Of a stretch of 64,000 bases of DNA, positions 52,201 through 59,746 are shown piece after piece. Numbering within the stretch: position 1 is the first letter of the stretch; every line of letters starts with the position of its first letter. This DNA comes from Rhodovibrionaceae bacterium (GTDB lineage: Bacteria > Pseudomonadota > Alphaproteobacteria > Kiloniellales > DSM-21159). Location: the NCBI GenBank assembly GCA_028279885.1, contig JANQMX010000060.1, positions 62,001 to 126,000 on the forward strand. Direction: 5' to 3'. The notes under the pieces are model-generated. The model did not search any database. It saw only the letters and a list, made by a program, of their open reading frames with translations, and had not been told where the DNA came from. The position numbers were made by a program, and so were the translations under genes.

Positions 52201-53022
52201 GACCAGCAGGGCACCGGTAGCACGGCGTTCTCCGAAGGCGGCGACGGGCCCTTTATCCTGCGAGATGGCACATACGCTCTGTGGGACGACACGGCCGCTC
52301 TCGAATGGACCGACTACGCCTTCGAGGCAACGCTGACGCCGAACGACGACGGCGGGATCGGAGTGCTGTTCCGATACTCGGACCCAGACAACTACTACAA
52401 GCTCGAGGCGGATACGCAGACCGGACTGGTGATGCTCACCCGACACCTCGACGGCCGAGAGACCATCCTGGCCCGCGGCTACGACAACTATACCCCGGGC
52501 GAAGAGCAGCATTGGCGGGTTGAGGTCGAGGGCGGTGTCATCACCCCGTACATCGACGGCAAGAAAGTCTTCGGTACCGAGATCGAGGACCGGACCTTGG
52601 ACAGCGGTACAGTGGGTCTTTACGCCTGGGCCTCGGAAGATCTCGCCTTTGACGATGTGTTGGTGACCGAGCTTGGTGAAGCGTCAGGTGTCACCGAGAT
52701 CGTCGGCACCGACGGCAATGACCGCCTTGTCGGCACCGACGGTGACGACATTCTCAACTCCCTTGGCGGCCGCTCCGATGTCCTGACTGGCCTCGACGGC
52801 TCAGACATTTTCGACTTTTCGGACACGACCAGCAACGGCGTTCGCGAGGTCCGGCGCATTACCGACTACAACGAAGAGGAAGACAGCATCCTCCTCGGCC
52901 CGGACGTGGAGGTCGACCGCGTGCGGGAGACGGGCGTGGGGACGCTCCTGTACCTCGACGGCGACCAAGACCTCATCGTCCTGGAAGGTATCAGCGGCCT
53001 CTACAGCGATGGGTTCTTCTAG
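46240..53022 (+). CDS. Giant secreted calcineurin-like phosphoesterase with LamG-type repeats and RTX tail
   Basis: A 2260-residue protein without signal peptide, starting at ATG 46240 (GGGGAG 7 bases upstream). Order: LamG-like unit (~50-190); second LamG-like unit (~285-430); a block beginning FDSSFRPYD (~440-640); a metallophosphoesterase domain (~775-1090) with IPDTQDY, HVGDIV, AIGNHD, DTHSW and FNGHNF; an Ig-like stretch (~1100-1200); a second FDSSFRPYD block (~1250-1440); a third LamG-like unit (~1500-1650); two further concanavalin-like units (~1690-1850, ~2020-2150); and a short RTX tail (~2153-2190: GTDGNDRLVGTDGDD) plus C-terminal cap. The RTX tail and lack of a leader indicate type I secretion, and the matching exporter is coded 3.7 kb away. 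It probably hydrolyses phosphoesters outside the cell. Confidence 0.88.
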   Translation: MARNLNGATLGTADETGIPRIDGNDTSLFRFSAFAPDEALRLVPGTEAPEPISTWALGLDVYIERPSETFVSLFQTGEGDGDLFLRDNGDGTAGIGVSGVYDGAVAFDAWNRIVVTVTEEGGNAVLRTYVNGGPVGTQDLGVTDRWDIDPTLGLKLFNDDSGETAAGAVSSVFFSTDVPSPAEVAGLLATVPTADAAGFFPVQPTQSAVEINFDNQDVQPRYGTADVVLDGLGFQTPAVIGDSAIAFSTQFGIDGPGGADIAVLDYAGYTPSEGVLVELPLLSSDLSTYTAVWDIRFDELAGFQSLLQTDVSQGGDGELFIRSDGGIGINGDYDGAVSVDTWHRIAITVEDQNDGTAILSKYLDGAFLDSQTVSADRFTLSAETGFLLLSDNDRETSTGFLGHFGLSEEVLDALEIAALGGPDGDGPFEAVDPGGTRSLTLNFDSSFRPYDSQTGSVLVSLDGGAFTSLLTLDTLTVPGGSSALTRVDEAVSLNFEVPEATETVSFQFAYESADNDWWWAVDNVSLTENGSALFSEDFEGLPLGPFVSPGESGGDGTDWTNVAPDGWNRDNTTTPTGGVVEFEGWTFLDKNSWVATAGDQARAQFTLGEGIVAVADGDEYSDLGAIGSDSINVLLATPEIALPASGGDSPAVGDEGVPTYQIGFDNYEPTVEFGFGEVAVIDEDAEAPFQDNINDLLITEGGAPTEIDLAAAFGAGATNFSVTTSDGSLVDAEIDGTTLRLSGLDLGHSDITVTAQAENGAELVENFRAIVAGENAYVFAIIPDTQDYTSNPGIAETFGNMTDWLVEQKDSLAIQHAIHVGDIVQFGAEGQWEIAEDAMERLDGELSYTLAIGNHDQQRPGFSSAFSFETDVDTYFTPEQVGATAAQGGGTYDGFDVGEDTFQNGNTYADSIRNHYTTLTTPDGTDWLIFSLEFGMPDDVLRWASEVIEDHLDHRVIIDTHSWNGGDGRVTPTTEPLNTDNGGWGYAIRDNPRGVNDGEDAWREFASKYPNITFTFNGHNFMGGAETVVSYGAGGNPVHQVFVNYQNGAWAGVEGVGTNGGNGAMRLMVIDPDNDRVTTHTKLVELDSYYDEFPDHQEVFEGVDLGTPEQIAIAKAGETMTVTGDGISATVELDPSATIGDTAGATFEWFAADGEKLGETDGGVLSVDLKTGTNRLLLEVTDQNGNVSTDEKVVIVEAPDALLTETFDDGDLAGWGSPAGDPGDLFDLGTDLGFSLPSIGGVAQIPITLQFDSSFRPYDAMTGEVMVSFDGGQSFSTLLTLDTNTVPGGTSSLDRANEEVTLEVLAPSSASDIQFAWRLSQADNDWWWAIDNVEVTTGLPDVGQTLLVENFDGLPLQDVVDEPAPDPNRPVWTPTPPADWTQDVAPTTSQGTTEWQGWTFADKDFWISVAGNQARDTFALGENTVAIADPDEWDDNNDGAAGDTDEFDSTLKTPAIDITGIGGGQPAGSEAGIVRVAPLSGVEGLLVTPTSSTGEIDTYTLIFDILLTETTQSFTSLFQTDVTNGGDAEIYLRNDGATASIGISGDYDGALTYGEWGRLALVFETDENGQQSLSKYLDGVFLDSQIVDSDVSDGSRWTIDADQGFLLFSEPNGFTSEIFTNALHFTPEALDAATIAALGGVDVDGPVDAAANPEAFQFNFDGALDSLDYGTAGLAPVSLAGPDATSYLVKGSIFGNPNGEGEAALYQQSNGANEILVWLGEGAESWSDYVFDMVVEPADNDTIGAVFYYQDDENHYRLTLDQENDTRTLSKFEDGVETVLATEAGSYRHFAAQDLRIAVLGSEIVVTLDDELLFDGPVSDASPLAGGTVGVLSQLMDRVIFDNISVNPIDLAARALTSEPSGRWVADLDGDGTATVNLTAAASLSAAGVASYEWLVDDEVKATGEAAALTLAPGETTVTLRVTDANGATSEDQITVAVADNRAILASDDFEDGNFAGWTIVDEGTQEGPSDWQVVGGELVQASDIQSDQQGTGSTAFSEGGDGPFILRDGTYALWDDTAALEWTDYAFEATLTPNDDGGIGVLFRYSDPDNYYKLEADTQTGLVMLTRHLDGRETILARGYDNYTPGEEQHWRVEVEGGVITPYIDGKKVFGTEIEDRTLDSGTVGLYAWASEDLAFDDVLVTELGEASGVTEIVGTDGNDRLVGTDGDDILNSLGGRSDVLTGLDGSDIFDFSDTTSNGVREVRRITDYNEEEDSILLGPDVEVDRVRETGVGTLLYLDGDQDLIVLEGISGLYSDGFF
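47566..47588 (+). repeat. Copy A of the FDSSFRPYD coding repeat
   Basis: Start of a ~600-base internal duplication of the giant gene; the first ~20 bases are nearly identical to those at 49990. The two protein blocks (~440-640 and ~1250-1440) share FDSSFRPYD, TLDT, VPGG, ADNDWWWA(V/I)DNV and the GWTF-DK segment. Confidence 0.8.
49990..50012 (+). repeat. Copy B of the FDSSFRPYD coding repeat
   Basis: Second copy of the duplicated block, on the far side of the phosphoesterase domain, so that domain sits between two near-copies. Confidence 0.8.
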
Positions 53023-53079
53023 ATAGGGCGGTTCAGACGCAATCCGGCAGCACGCGTGAAGTGACGAGAGGAGAAAAAG

Positions 53080-53595
53080 ATGAACAGACTCCAAGCGGCC
53101 ATCCTTGGCCTGTTCCTGGCAATCGGCTCGTCACAAGCAGCGGCCGTTCCCATTGATACCTCCGACTTCGACAGCCAAACGCGGCTTGTGGAGACAACGG
53201 GCTCTGTCGTCTTCGACGGCTTTGCTGACATATTCTTTGCGTCCGATGTCGGGTCGACTGTCAGCGTCGATTCCTTCCTGGTGTCGGACCCCACGAATGC
53301 GTCTCTCGATTTCGTTGACCTGCCGAGCATCCTCTCGCCGGCCACCGCTGTGTCGATCATGGAGGAGATCGTCGAGTTCTTGTTTGAGGACGGCGACGTT
53401 GGCTATTTGCTCATTGTCGATGTGACCGGCCAGGGCGTCGATTTCACGGACGCAACATCCTTCGTCGACAGCGATGCCCTGATCACGCTGGACGAGTTGA
53501 CCCGCGCGGCACCGCTGTCGGTCCCTCCCACGCTTCCATTGTTGATGGCCGGTATCGCGGGCCTTGCGCTCGTCCGGCGCACGCGTCTGTCTTAG
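53080..53595 (+). CDS. Exported VPLPA-CTERM sorting-signal protein
   Basis: A 171-residue protein with a Sec signal (about 1-21, ending QAAA) and a C-terminal sorting tripartite tail: SVPPTLPLLMAGIAGLALVRR, i.e. VPxxLP, a membrane helix and basic residues. This is the VPLPA-CTERM type of PEP-CTERM, recognised by an exosortase-like enzyme. The middle is acidic, with LSPATAVSIMEEIVEFLFEDGDVGYLL. No exosortase is in the window. GAGGAG lies upstream of ATG 53080. Function of the mature protein is unknown. Confidence 0.75.
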   Translation: MNRLQAAILGLFLAIGSSQAAAVPIDTSDFDSQTRLVETTGSVVFDGFADIFFASDVGSTVSVDSFLVSDPTNASLDFVDLPSILSPATAVSIMEEIVEFLFEDGDVGYLLIVDVTGQGVDFTDATSFVDSDALITLDELTRAAPLSVPPTLPLLMAGIAGLALVRRTRLS

Positions 53596-53640
53596 AGCCT
53601 TGGCTGGCCAGACCGCCATCGAGCGTGGGGACGAGGCCTC

Positions 53641-55200
53641 TCAGTCGTAGCCGAACGCCTTTATCATCGGCTCGAGCCGGTGCATGTGAGGCTCGAGGTG
53701 CTGGCGATAGTGCCGCCAGCGCCCGATCGAGTCTGTGTGTATGGGCCGGCGCACTTCGGAGTGCGTCGGTGAATTGACATGCTTGTCTATGATCTGGGTC
53801 CGATAATCCCGAATGCGCTCGTCCCAGGACAAACCGACGGCTTCGAGGGAACGACGGGCTTGCTGCTCGAAGTCGGCGACCACGTCTTCGTAGCGCACCT
53901 CAACCCAGGTATCGGCGTCGAGTAGATCGCGATACCGCAGCCACGTCTCCATTTCGAAGCGATACATCTCACAGGCCGTCTCCCAACTGAGCAGCATGGC
54001 ACTCGTTTCCGTGAGACGAAACATGCGGAGAACGCAGCTGACGATCACGTCCCGTGGATCACGCTGGGCAACGATGAAGCGGGACTCTCCGAAGAGGCGC
54101 AGCAAGCCGGGCAGCAAGGAGGTGTGGTTCGGGTTCTTGTCTAGGTGGACGCGGCCGGACAAAGGTTCTCCAAGCGCGGCTTCCATGTAGTCGATGTACC
54201 GCGTTCTTTCCCGTGCAATCGTGTCGCGGGGGATGGCGTTCAGCGTTTCGACCGTGAGCGCGCCACCGCCGGCCTTGCACAAGCGGGGAAAGATATCTCG
54301 GCTGAAGACAACCCGTTCGGGAGAAGCGACCAGACCGGGGTGGGCGTCGAGGGATCGTTCCAGCAAGGTGGTCCCGGAGCGTGGAAAGCCGATGAGGTGC
54401 GCGATGCCGGAGCAGCGAGGGCCGGGCTCGAATGCCGCGCTGCGCCAAGACTCGATGCTTCGGCGAGTTAGTCGCTCCGACAGCCGACCGAGTGCGGCGT
54501 TGTTCGCCCGGGCTCTTGCGATGAGCTGTCTGGTAAGGGGAAGGCCAAGGACGAGGGTATGCGCCTGTCCGATGGCTTGCGCCGCAGCTTCGTAGTCGCC
54601 CTCGGCATCTCGAATGTAGCAAAGCTCTGCCCAGGCTTCGGCTTGGATGCGGACATCAAGATCGTCTTTTGCCAGTGAAGAGAAGATCGTTTCGGCATCT
54701 TGCAGTTGACCCTTTCGTCGCAAAATGCGCCCACACACAAGCTTGGGCTCCGGCGCACTGGGGGCATCGCGAATACAGGCTTCGATGGCGGCGAGAGCAT
54801 CTTCGAGCCGCCCGGATTGCTCATAGAGCACAGCCAATTCGGCCCGGATGGCTGGCGGGACTTGTTCTTGCTTCTCCAGCAGTTCGATCGCGCGCTGCTG
54901 GCGGAAGATCCGAGCGTAGCTTTGGGCGATCACCGGGGACACGCGACGGTCATCGCCCCCCAGGCGACTGGCCTTTTCTAGCAATGTCTCGGCACGCGCA
55001 ATCTCGTGCCGACCGCCGAATGCGCGCGCGGCCTCAAGAATGGCGCGAAGGTTCCCCGGCCGTTCACGGAGCGCCATGTCGAAGGCATCGAGCGCCGAGT
55101 CGAGTTCGTGCTTGGCCCAAAGCGCGCGCGCCTTGTGGAGCGTGCTGAAATCCGACAGCTGCTCGGCAGAAACAGTCATCCACAGGCCATCCCGAGCCAT
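53641..55200 (-). CDS. TPR-repeat sulfotransferase family protein
   Basis: A 519-residue protein: TPR-like helical repeats over about 15-245 (HELDSALDAFDMALRERPGN, AVLYEQSGRLEDALAAIEAC, ILRRKGQLQDAETIF), then a sulfotransferase domain with the PAPS 5'-phosphosulfate loop IGFPRSGTTLLE (270-281) and a 3'-phosphate motif near FIVAQRDPRDVIVSCVLRMF. These TPR-sulfotransferases may sulfate proteins, glycans or lipids. ATG 55200 has GAGG directly upstream; ATG 55179 is an alternative. It stands between the giant RTX protein and the type I exporter but is not an obvious part of either. Confidence 0.85.
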   Translation of the reverse strand: MARDGLWMTVSAEQLSDFSTLHKARALWAKHELDSALDAFDMALRERPGNLRAILEAARAFGGRHEIARAETLLEKASRLGGDDRRVSPVIAQSYARIFRQQRAIELLEKQEQVPPAIRAELAVLYEQSGRLEDALAAIEACIRDAPSAPEPKLVCGRILRRKGQLQDAETIFSSLAKDDLDVRIQAEAWAELCYIRDAEGDYEAAAQAIGQAHTLVLGLPLTRQLIARARANNAALGRLSERLTRRSIESWRSAAFEPGPRCSGIAHLIGFPRSGTTLLERSLDAHPGLVASPERVVFSRDIFPRLCKAGGGALTVETLNAIPRDTIARERTRYIDYMEAALGEPLSGRVHLDKNPNHTSLLPGLLRLFGESRFIVAQRDPRDVIVSCVLRMFRLTETSAMLLSWETACEMYRFEMETWLRYRDLLDADTWVEVRYEDVVADFEQQARRSLEAVGLSWDERIRDYRTQIIDKHVNSPTHSEVRRPIHTDSIGRWRHYRQHLEPHMHRLEPMIKAFGYD

Positions 55201-55382
55201 CCCTCCTCAAAACGACCAATGGGCTTTCTGGGTCATGCACAACATCAGCGCAAAATGGCCTGCGGTCTAGACGCATAGCGACTGAGGAGGGCGAAGCCCG
55301 ACACCCTTCTCATTCCTCTGAGATCTATAGGTGCCACACCCGCCGATACTATCGCCAAATACATGAAACAAATCAGAAGGCT

Positions 55383-56735
55383 TTATTGTTCGCGCAGGCT
55401 GCGCTCGAGGGTCTCGCGCAAGGGCTGGAGCAGATAGTCCAGCAGCGTCCGATCTCCGGTGGTGATGAAGACCTCCGCCGGCAGGCCCGGCGTCAACTCG
55501 ACTTCTGGAGCCACGCTGTTGAGGCGCTCGCGATCGACCTCGACCTTGGCCAGGTAGTAGAGCGTACCGGAGCGTTCATCCTCCAGCGCGTCCGCCGAGA
55601 CATGCGTGACTCGCCCATTGATGCGCATCAGGTGGCGCTGTGGGTAGGAGGGAAAGACGACATAGGCCGACAAGCCGATACGGACGTCGTCGATGTCATG
55701 GGGCGAGACATGGGCGTCGATGATCAGCTTGTCTTCCGCCGGCACGATGTCGAGCACCGCTTCGCCGGGGGCGATGACGCCGCCGGTCGTCTTGTGTCTC
55801 AAATTGATGACCGTGCCGTCCACTGGGGCGACGATCTCCGTACGATCGACGCGGTCGAGACTCTCCTTGAGCCTCTCCTCGACCTCGAGGCGCTCGGCCC
55901 GAACGGCCGAGAGTTCCGAGGCGACCTCTTCAAGCCGCTCGGTTGTGATGTTGAGGATGGCGAGTTCGGTCTCTGCGATCGCCTCCTGAGAACGGGCGAT
56001 GTTGGCGACGAGTTCGCCTTCGGTGCCGACCAGTTCCGCTTCGGCGCGCTGGAGCGCTAGGAGGCGCGGCTTGCGCTCGTAGCCGCGGCGAACGAGCCGT
56101 TCGACCATCGTGATCTCCTCACGGATCAAGGCCGCCTGCCGCCGTGTTCCGGCGAGCTGTCGCTGCGCCCCGGCGATCTGCTTGTCGAGCTGGGCACTGC
56201 GCTTCTTGAGGATCGCCCGACGGCTCTCGTCGTTGGCCGCGCGGGTCGCGAATTCGTCCCGCTGCTGCGCAAGGATCGCCCGGACCTCCGAGTCCGCGGT
56301 GTTCTTCAGCGCAGGGTGGGAAAAGGCGATGGCCGCGGTGCCGCTGCGCTCTGCATCCAGCCGCTGTTCCTGCGCGGCCAGCGTTCTGAGGCGGTTGGTT
56401 AGAGCATCCGCTTCGACCTTGGCGGCGACCCCTTCCAGAATGACCAGCCTGTCGCCGGCGAGGACCGTATCGCCTTCGCGAACCACGATCTGGCGAATAA
56501 TCCCGCCTTCGAGATGCTGCACGGTTTGGCGGCTTCCTTCAGGGCTCACCACGCCCGTGGCGATGGCGGCGCCGGACAGCGGGGCCGTTGCGGACCAACC
56601 GCCGCCAACGACAAAGAACAGAACGATGACCGAGACGCCGACCCAGAAGCTCGCTTTGAGCTCTTTTCTGAGCGGCCGCACCGGGCGGGGCGAAGGGGGA
56701 CCCAGTACCGCTTCGACGATATCCTTGCTGCTCAT
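55383..56735 (-). CDS. Type I secretion membrane fusion protein (HlyD family)
   Basis: A 450-residue adaptor. One N-terminal membrane helix (about 32-52), a lipoyl/barrel half (GIVSPEGS-like VVSPEGSRQTVQHLEGGIIRQIVVREGD), a long coiled-coil hairpin (about 110-290) and the second half (APVDGTVINLRHKTTGGVIAPGEAVLDIVPAED) with the family end LLDYLLQPLRETLERSLREQ. The true start is ATG 56735, overlapping the exporter stop by 4 bases; the longer open frame is shadow. With the ABC protein and a TolC-like channel (not in this window) it should export RTX proteins. Confidence 0.92.
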   Translation of the reverse strand: MSSKDIVEAVLGPPSPRPVRPLRKELKASFWVGVSVIVLFFVVGGGWSATAPLSGAAIATGVVSPEGSRQTVQHLEGGIIRQIVVREGDTVLAGDRLVILEGVAAKVEADALTNRLRTLAAQEQRLDAERSGTAAIAFSHPALKNTADSEVRAILAQQRDEFATRAANDESRRAILKKRSAQLDKQIAGAQRQLAGTRRQAALIREEITMVERLVRRGYERKPRLLALQRAEAELVGTEGELVANIARSQEAIAETELAILNITTERLEEVASELSAVRAERLEVEERLKESLDRVDRTEIVAPVDGTVINLRHKTTGGVIAPGEAVLDIVPAEDKLIIDAHVSPHDIDDVRIGLSAYVVFPSYPQRHLMRINGRVTHVSADALEDERSGTLYYLAKVEVDRERLNSVAPEVELTPGLPAEVFITTGDRTLLDYLLQPLRETLERSLREQ

Positions 56736-58546
56736 GACTGGCCTCCACTGGAGCCGGCTCCTGACTGCCCAGACGATGGTAGAGCTCCTCCGCGAGACGC
56801 ATCGGGCTTGAGCGAAGCCGGGGCGCCCTTGCCTCCCTGGGCAACCCGCAAGGGCCTGAGGTTGGCGAAGACCTCTTCCCGCAGGCCGAAGGCTTCCATC
56901 CGGCCCTCGCGTAGAAGCAGCACCTTGTCGACGGGCGCAAGAAGGCGCGGCTGATGGGTGACGACGACGACCGTCGCGCCCCAATCCTTGGCTTCTTGCA
57001 TGGCTGTGATCAGGGCCTGCTCGCCTTCGCTGTCCAGGCCGGCGTTGGGCTCGTCGAGGATAATCAGGCGCGGCTTGCCGTAAAAGGCTCGCGCCAAGGC
57101 AATCCTCTGGCGCTGTCCGCCGGAGAGAAAGGCGCCGTACTCGCCGATTTCCGTTTCGTAACCCTCCGGCAGTCGCAGAACGAGCTCGTGCACACCGGCC
57201 GTCTTGGCGGCTTCGACGACCGCGCCGGCATCGTAGCGGGGGCTCAAGCGCGCGATGTTGTCGCGCACACTTCCGGCAAAGAGCTCGACGTTCTGCGGCA
57301 GATAGCCGACGTGCCGCCCCAGTTCCTCTGAAGGCCAGTGAAAAACATCTGCGCCGTCGAGGCGGGCGTGGCCTCTTGTGGGTTGCCAGATGCCAACGGC
57401 GATCTTGCATAAGCTCGACTTGCCGGCGGCCGAGGGACCGATCACCGCCAGCGCTTCACCCGGCTCGATGACGAAGGAGATCCCTTGCAGAACCATCTGG
57501 TCGCGGTTTTTCGGCACGAAGAAGACGTTCTCAAGGGTGAGACGACCTTGAGGCGCCGGGAGCTGCATGCGCGGTGGCCGTGGTGGCGCGCTGTCCAGAA
57601 GCAGGCGCAGCCTTCCGTAAGCGTCGCGCGCGGCGATGAGACTCTTCCAGCCGCCGATCAGATGCTCGACCGGCGCCAACGCGCGGCCGAGCAGAATCGA
57701 GGCCGCAATCATGCCGCCCGGCGTCAGCTCGGCCTGTAGCACGAGGTAGGCGCCGGTGCCCAAAATCGCGATCTGAACGAACAGCCGGAAGAACTTCGAG
57801 AAGCCGACCAGGGCCGCGTTTCGGTCGCTGGCTTGGACCTGAAGGTCGAGTGCCTCTCCGTGGCGGCCGCACCAGGACGCGAGAAATCCTGGCAGCATGC
57901 CCATGGCATGGAAGACATCTGCATTGCGAATGGCGATGTCGGCCCGGCGCGTCGTAGCGATGGCCAGCTTGTTGGACTCTGTCAGCAGCACGCGGGAGAC
58001 ATGCTCGTTCAGCAGCGCGGTGGCGAAGAGAATGATCGCCGCGATCGTGGCGATGGTGCCCAGCAAGGGATGCAGCAGCCAGATCACGGCGAGGAAGACC
58101 GGCACCCAGGGGGCATCGAGCACCGCGCCAACCCCGGGTCCGCTTAGCACGCCGCGAATGGTGGAAAGGTCGCGCAGCGGCTGCGCACCGGCGAGCAGGC
58201 CGGAGGCTGCGCCGCGCATGCTGGCCTCGATGAACTCCGGCGCCAGCCTGCGTTCGAACCAGCCGCCGACCCGCGCCAGCACCCGAGCGCGTACCGCTTC
58301 GAGCACGCCCATGATCAAGACGGCAACCCCGGCAATCAGAGTCAGAACGAGGAGGGTTTCGACGCGCCCACTTGCCAGGACCCGGTCGAAGGTCTGCATC
58401 ATATAGATGGGCGATGTCAGGATCAGTAGATTTATGGAGAAGCTGAAAAGGCAGAGCATCGGCACGGCGGCACGGCATTGCCGAAGCGCCGCTCTCAGCG
58501 GCAGCCCGGCGTCGTCACGCACTTTCGTCTCATCGACCTTGCGCAT
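56732..58546 (-). CDS. Type I secretion ABC transporter (PrtD-type)
   Basis: A 604-residue half-transporter: six-helix membrane domain (about 30-290), ATPase with Walker A GPSAAGKSS (370-378), signature LSGGQRQRIALARAF (474-488) and Walker B LIILDEPNAG. No C39 peptidase domain is present, so it is the PrtD/AprD class that exports leaderless RTX substrates. The ~35-residue C-terminal extension is Gly/Ser/Pro-rich. GAAGGA lies upstream of ATG 58546. Likely cargoes are the RTX proteins at 46240-53022 and 59747-61375. Confidence 0.93.
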   Translation of the reverse strand: MRKVDETKVRDDAGLPLRAALRQCRAAVPMLCLFSFSINLLILTSPIYMMQTFDRVLASGRVETLLVLTLIAGVAVLIMGVLEAVRARVLARVGGWFERRLAPEFIEASMRGAASGLLAGAQPLRDLSTIRGVLSGPGVGAVLDAPWVPVFLAVIWLLHPLLGTIATIAAIILFATALLNEHVSRVLLTESNKLAIATTRRADIAIRNADVFHAMGMLPGFLASWCGRHGEALDLQVQASDRNAALVGFSKFFRLFVQIAILGTGAYLVLQAELTPGGMIAASILLGRALAPVEHLIGGWKSLIAARDAYGRLRLLLDSAPPRPPRMQLPAPQGRLTLENVFFVPKNRDQMVLQGISFVIEPGEALAVIGPSAAGKSSLCKIAVGIWQPTRGHARLDGADVFHWPSEELGRHVGYLPQNVELFAGSVRDNIARLSPRYDAGAVVEAAKTAGVHELVLRLPEGYETEIGEYGAFLSGGQRQRIALARAFYGKPRLIILDEPNAGLDSEGEQALITAMQEAKDWGATVVVVTHQPRLLAPVDKVLLLREGRMEAFGLREEVFANLRPLRVAQGGKGAPASLKPDASRGGALPSSGQSGAGSSGGQS

Positions 58547-58620
58547 GACGCTGATGGTCCTTCATGTCCTCTGCCTTTTCCTCACTCCCGCATGCACAGA
58601 AGCGGCGGGGAGAAGAAAGG

Positions 58621-58650
58621 GAGGGGGCGCCTATGGCCGAGCGCCCCCTT
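58621..58650 (-). terminator. Intrinsic-type terminator after the paralogous exported genes
   Basis: On the minus strand, AGGGGGCGC-TCGGCCATAG-GCGCCCCCT, a perfect 9-bp stem and 10-base loop, followed by a T/C-rich run. It lies 80-110 bases after the 58729 gene stop and separates it from the exporter genes. Confidence 0.7.
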
Positions 58651-58728
58651 TAGTTTGCTAGACGGACGGAGTGCTCCGGCCGACTAAGCGAACCGATTGC
58701 AAGACGCACATCGCCGGCGTGGTGATGA

Positions 58729-59100
58729 TCAATTGGTGCTACCGGCGAAGTCATCCGTTGCCGCCAAGGACTCGGAGAACGCGAAAGCGCCGAACTCGTC
58801 CACCTGGGCGAAGGTATCGGTCTCGGCCAGAGCATCGAAACCGAGCGCGTCGGCGGAGGCTTCAGCCGTCGCCAGGCGACCATCGATGTTGACGTTGGCA
58901 TCGACGTCCTTGTCGACGTCGAGGAAAACGAACTTCTCAATGTTGACGTTCTTCAAAATGATGGTGTCGAACTCCACCATGCCGGCAGCGGTCACCTTAT
59001 CGAGCGCCGTCTCGCTCAAGACGATGGGTTCGTCGGCGTTTGCGGCGCCCGCCATGGCGAGCAGGCCGACACCGGCCAAGAGTGCAAGGGTTCTTTTCAT
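58729..59100 (-). CDS. Small Sec-exported protein with LDxVTAxG motif, copy 1
   Basis: A 123-residue protein with a Sec signal (about 1-27, ending ANA|DE) followed by PIVLSETALDKVTAAG, then an acidic repeat-poor region with FLDVDKDVDANVNIDGRL and a C-terminal segment FAFSESLAATDDF. ATG 59100 follows GGAGGATGAG. It is clearly a duplicate of the next upstream gene; LATAEASADALGFDAL and the following residues are identical. The conserved LDxVTAxG resembles the end of a double-glycine leader (LxxVxGG-like), but here it follows a Sec signal. I do not know a named family; function unknown. Confidence 0.75.
   Translation of the reverse strand: MKRTLALLAGVGLLAMAGAANADEPIVLSETALDKVTAAGMVEFDTIILKNVNIEKFVFLDVDKDVDANVNIDGRLATAEASADALGFDALAETDTFAQVDEFGAFAFSESLAATDDFAGSTN
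58761..58960 (-). repeat. Tandem duplication, copy 1 (coding)
   Basis: About 200 bases coding the C-terminal half of copy 1, closely matching 59195-59394 with a 434-base offset. Many exact runs are shared, such as CTCGTCCACCTGGGC. Confidence 0.85.
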
Positions 59101-59174
59101 CTCATCCTCCTTCAAAGCCGCAGGGGCAAAGCAGATAGTCCGAGGGACTGTCGCTCTTAGCCTCGGCGCCCCGA

Positions 59175-59534
59175 TTAGAAGTTGTTGTCCACGGCCGCCA
59201 AGGACTCGGAGAACGCAAAAGCACCGGTCTCGTCCACCTGGGCAAAGGTGTCGGTCTCAGCCAGGGCATCGAAACCAAGCGCATCAGCGGAGGCTTCCGC
59301 AGTCGCTAGCCGGCCATCGATGTCGACGAAGGCTTCGACGTCCTTGTCGACGTCGAGAAAGACGACCTTGTTGATGTTGACGGTCTTGAAGATGTCGGTG
59401 TCGAAGTCCACGGTACCGGCCGCGGTTACGCTGTCGAGCGCTGCCTCGCCCAGAACCACAGGTTCATCCGCACTCGCGACGCCGGAAAGAGCAAGCAGGG
59501 ATGCACCGGCAAGAAGTGAGAGCATCTTAGACAT
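59175..59534 (-). CDS. Small Sec-exported protein with LDxVTAxG motif, copy 2
   Basis: A 119-residue paralogue of the neighbour: Sec signal (about 1-22, ending ASA|DE), PVVLGEAALDSVTAAG, FLDVDKDVEAFVDIDGRL and FAFSESLAAVDNNF. AGGAGGG is 6 bases before ATG 59534; the longer open frame 5' has no ribosome site. It lies 74 bases upstream of copy 1 and is probably cotranscribed, with the terminator at 58621-58650 ending both. As with copy 1, the mature part is acidic and has a DxDxD-like stretch that could bind calcium. Function unknown. Confidence 0.78.
   Translation of the reverse strand: MSKMLSLLAGASLLALSGVASADEPVVLGEAALDSVTAAGTVDFDTDIFKTVNINKVVFLDVDKDVEAFVDIDGRLATAEASADALGFDALAETDTFAQVDETGAFAFSESLAAVDNNF
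59195..59394 (-). repeat. Tandem duplication, copy 2 (coding)
   Basis: The second copy of the block at 58761-58960. Differences are mostly at codon third positions, so both copies appear to be under selection at protein level. Confidence 0.85.
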
Positions 59535-59746
59535 TGTAATCCCTCCTATATGAATTCGCAGGTCGGTTCCTGGTGCAGGACAAGCCTGGTCGGAACGCCC
59601 TCCCGCCGAGCTATGGTCCGCCAAGCCGGCTCCCTTGCTCAATTTGAAGATAAGTGTGATCCACTTTTGGTATCTCCTTGGGCCCTCTCGGTTACGCCTT
59701 TAGATGCCATGGGTGGGCTGGTTCGCCGCTGCGGCATGCCCGCGTC

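Noticed and set aside
56736-57410. Extension of the HlyD frame upstream into the exporter gene
   Set aside because: The Arg-rich extension is out of frame with the ABC exporter and precedes a proper ATGA start at 56735.
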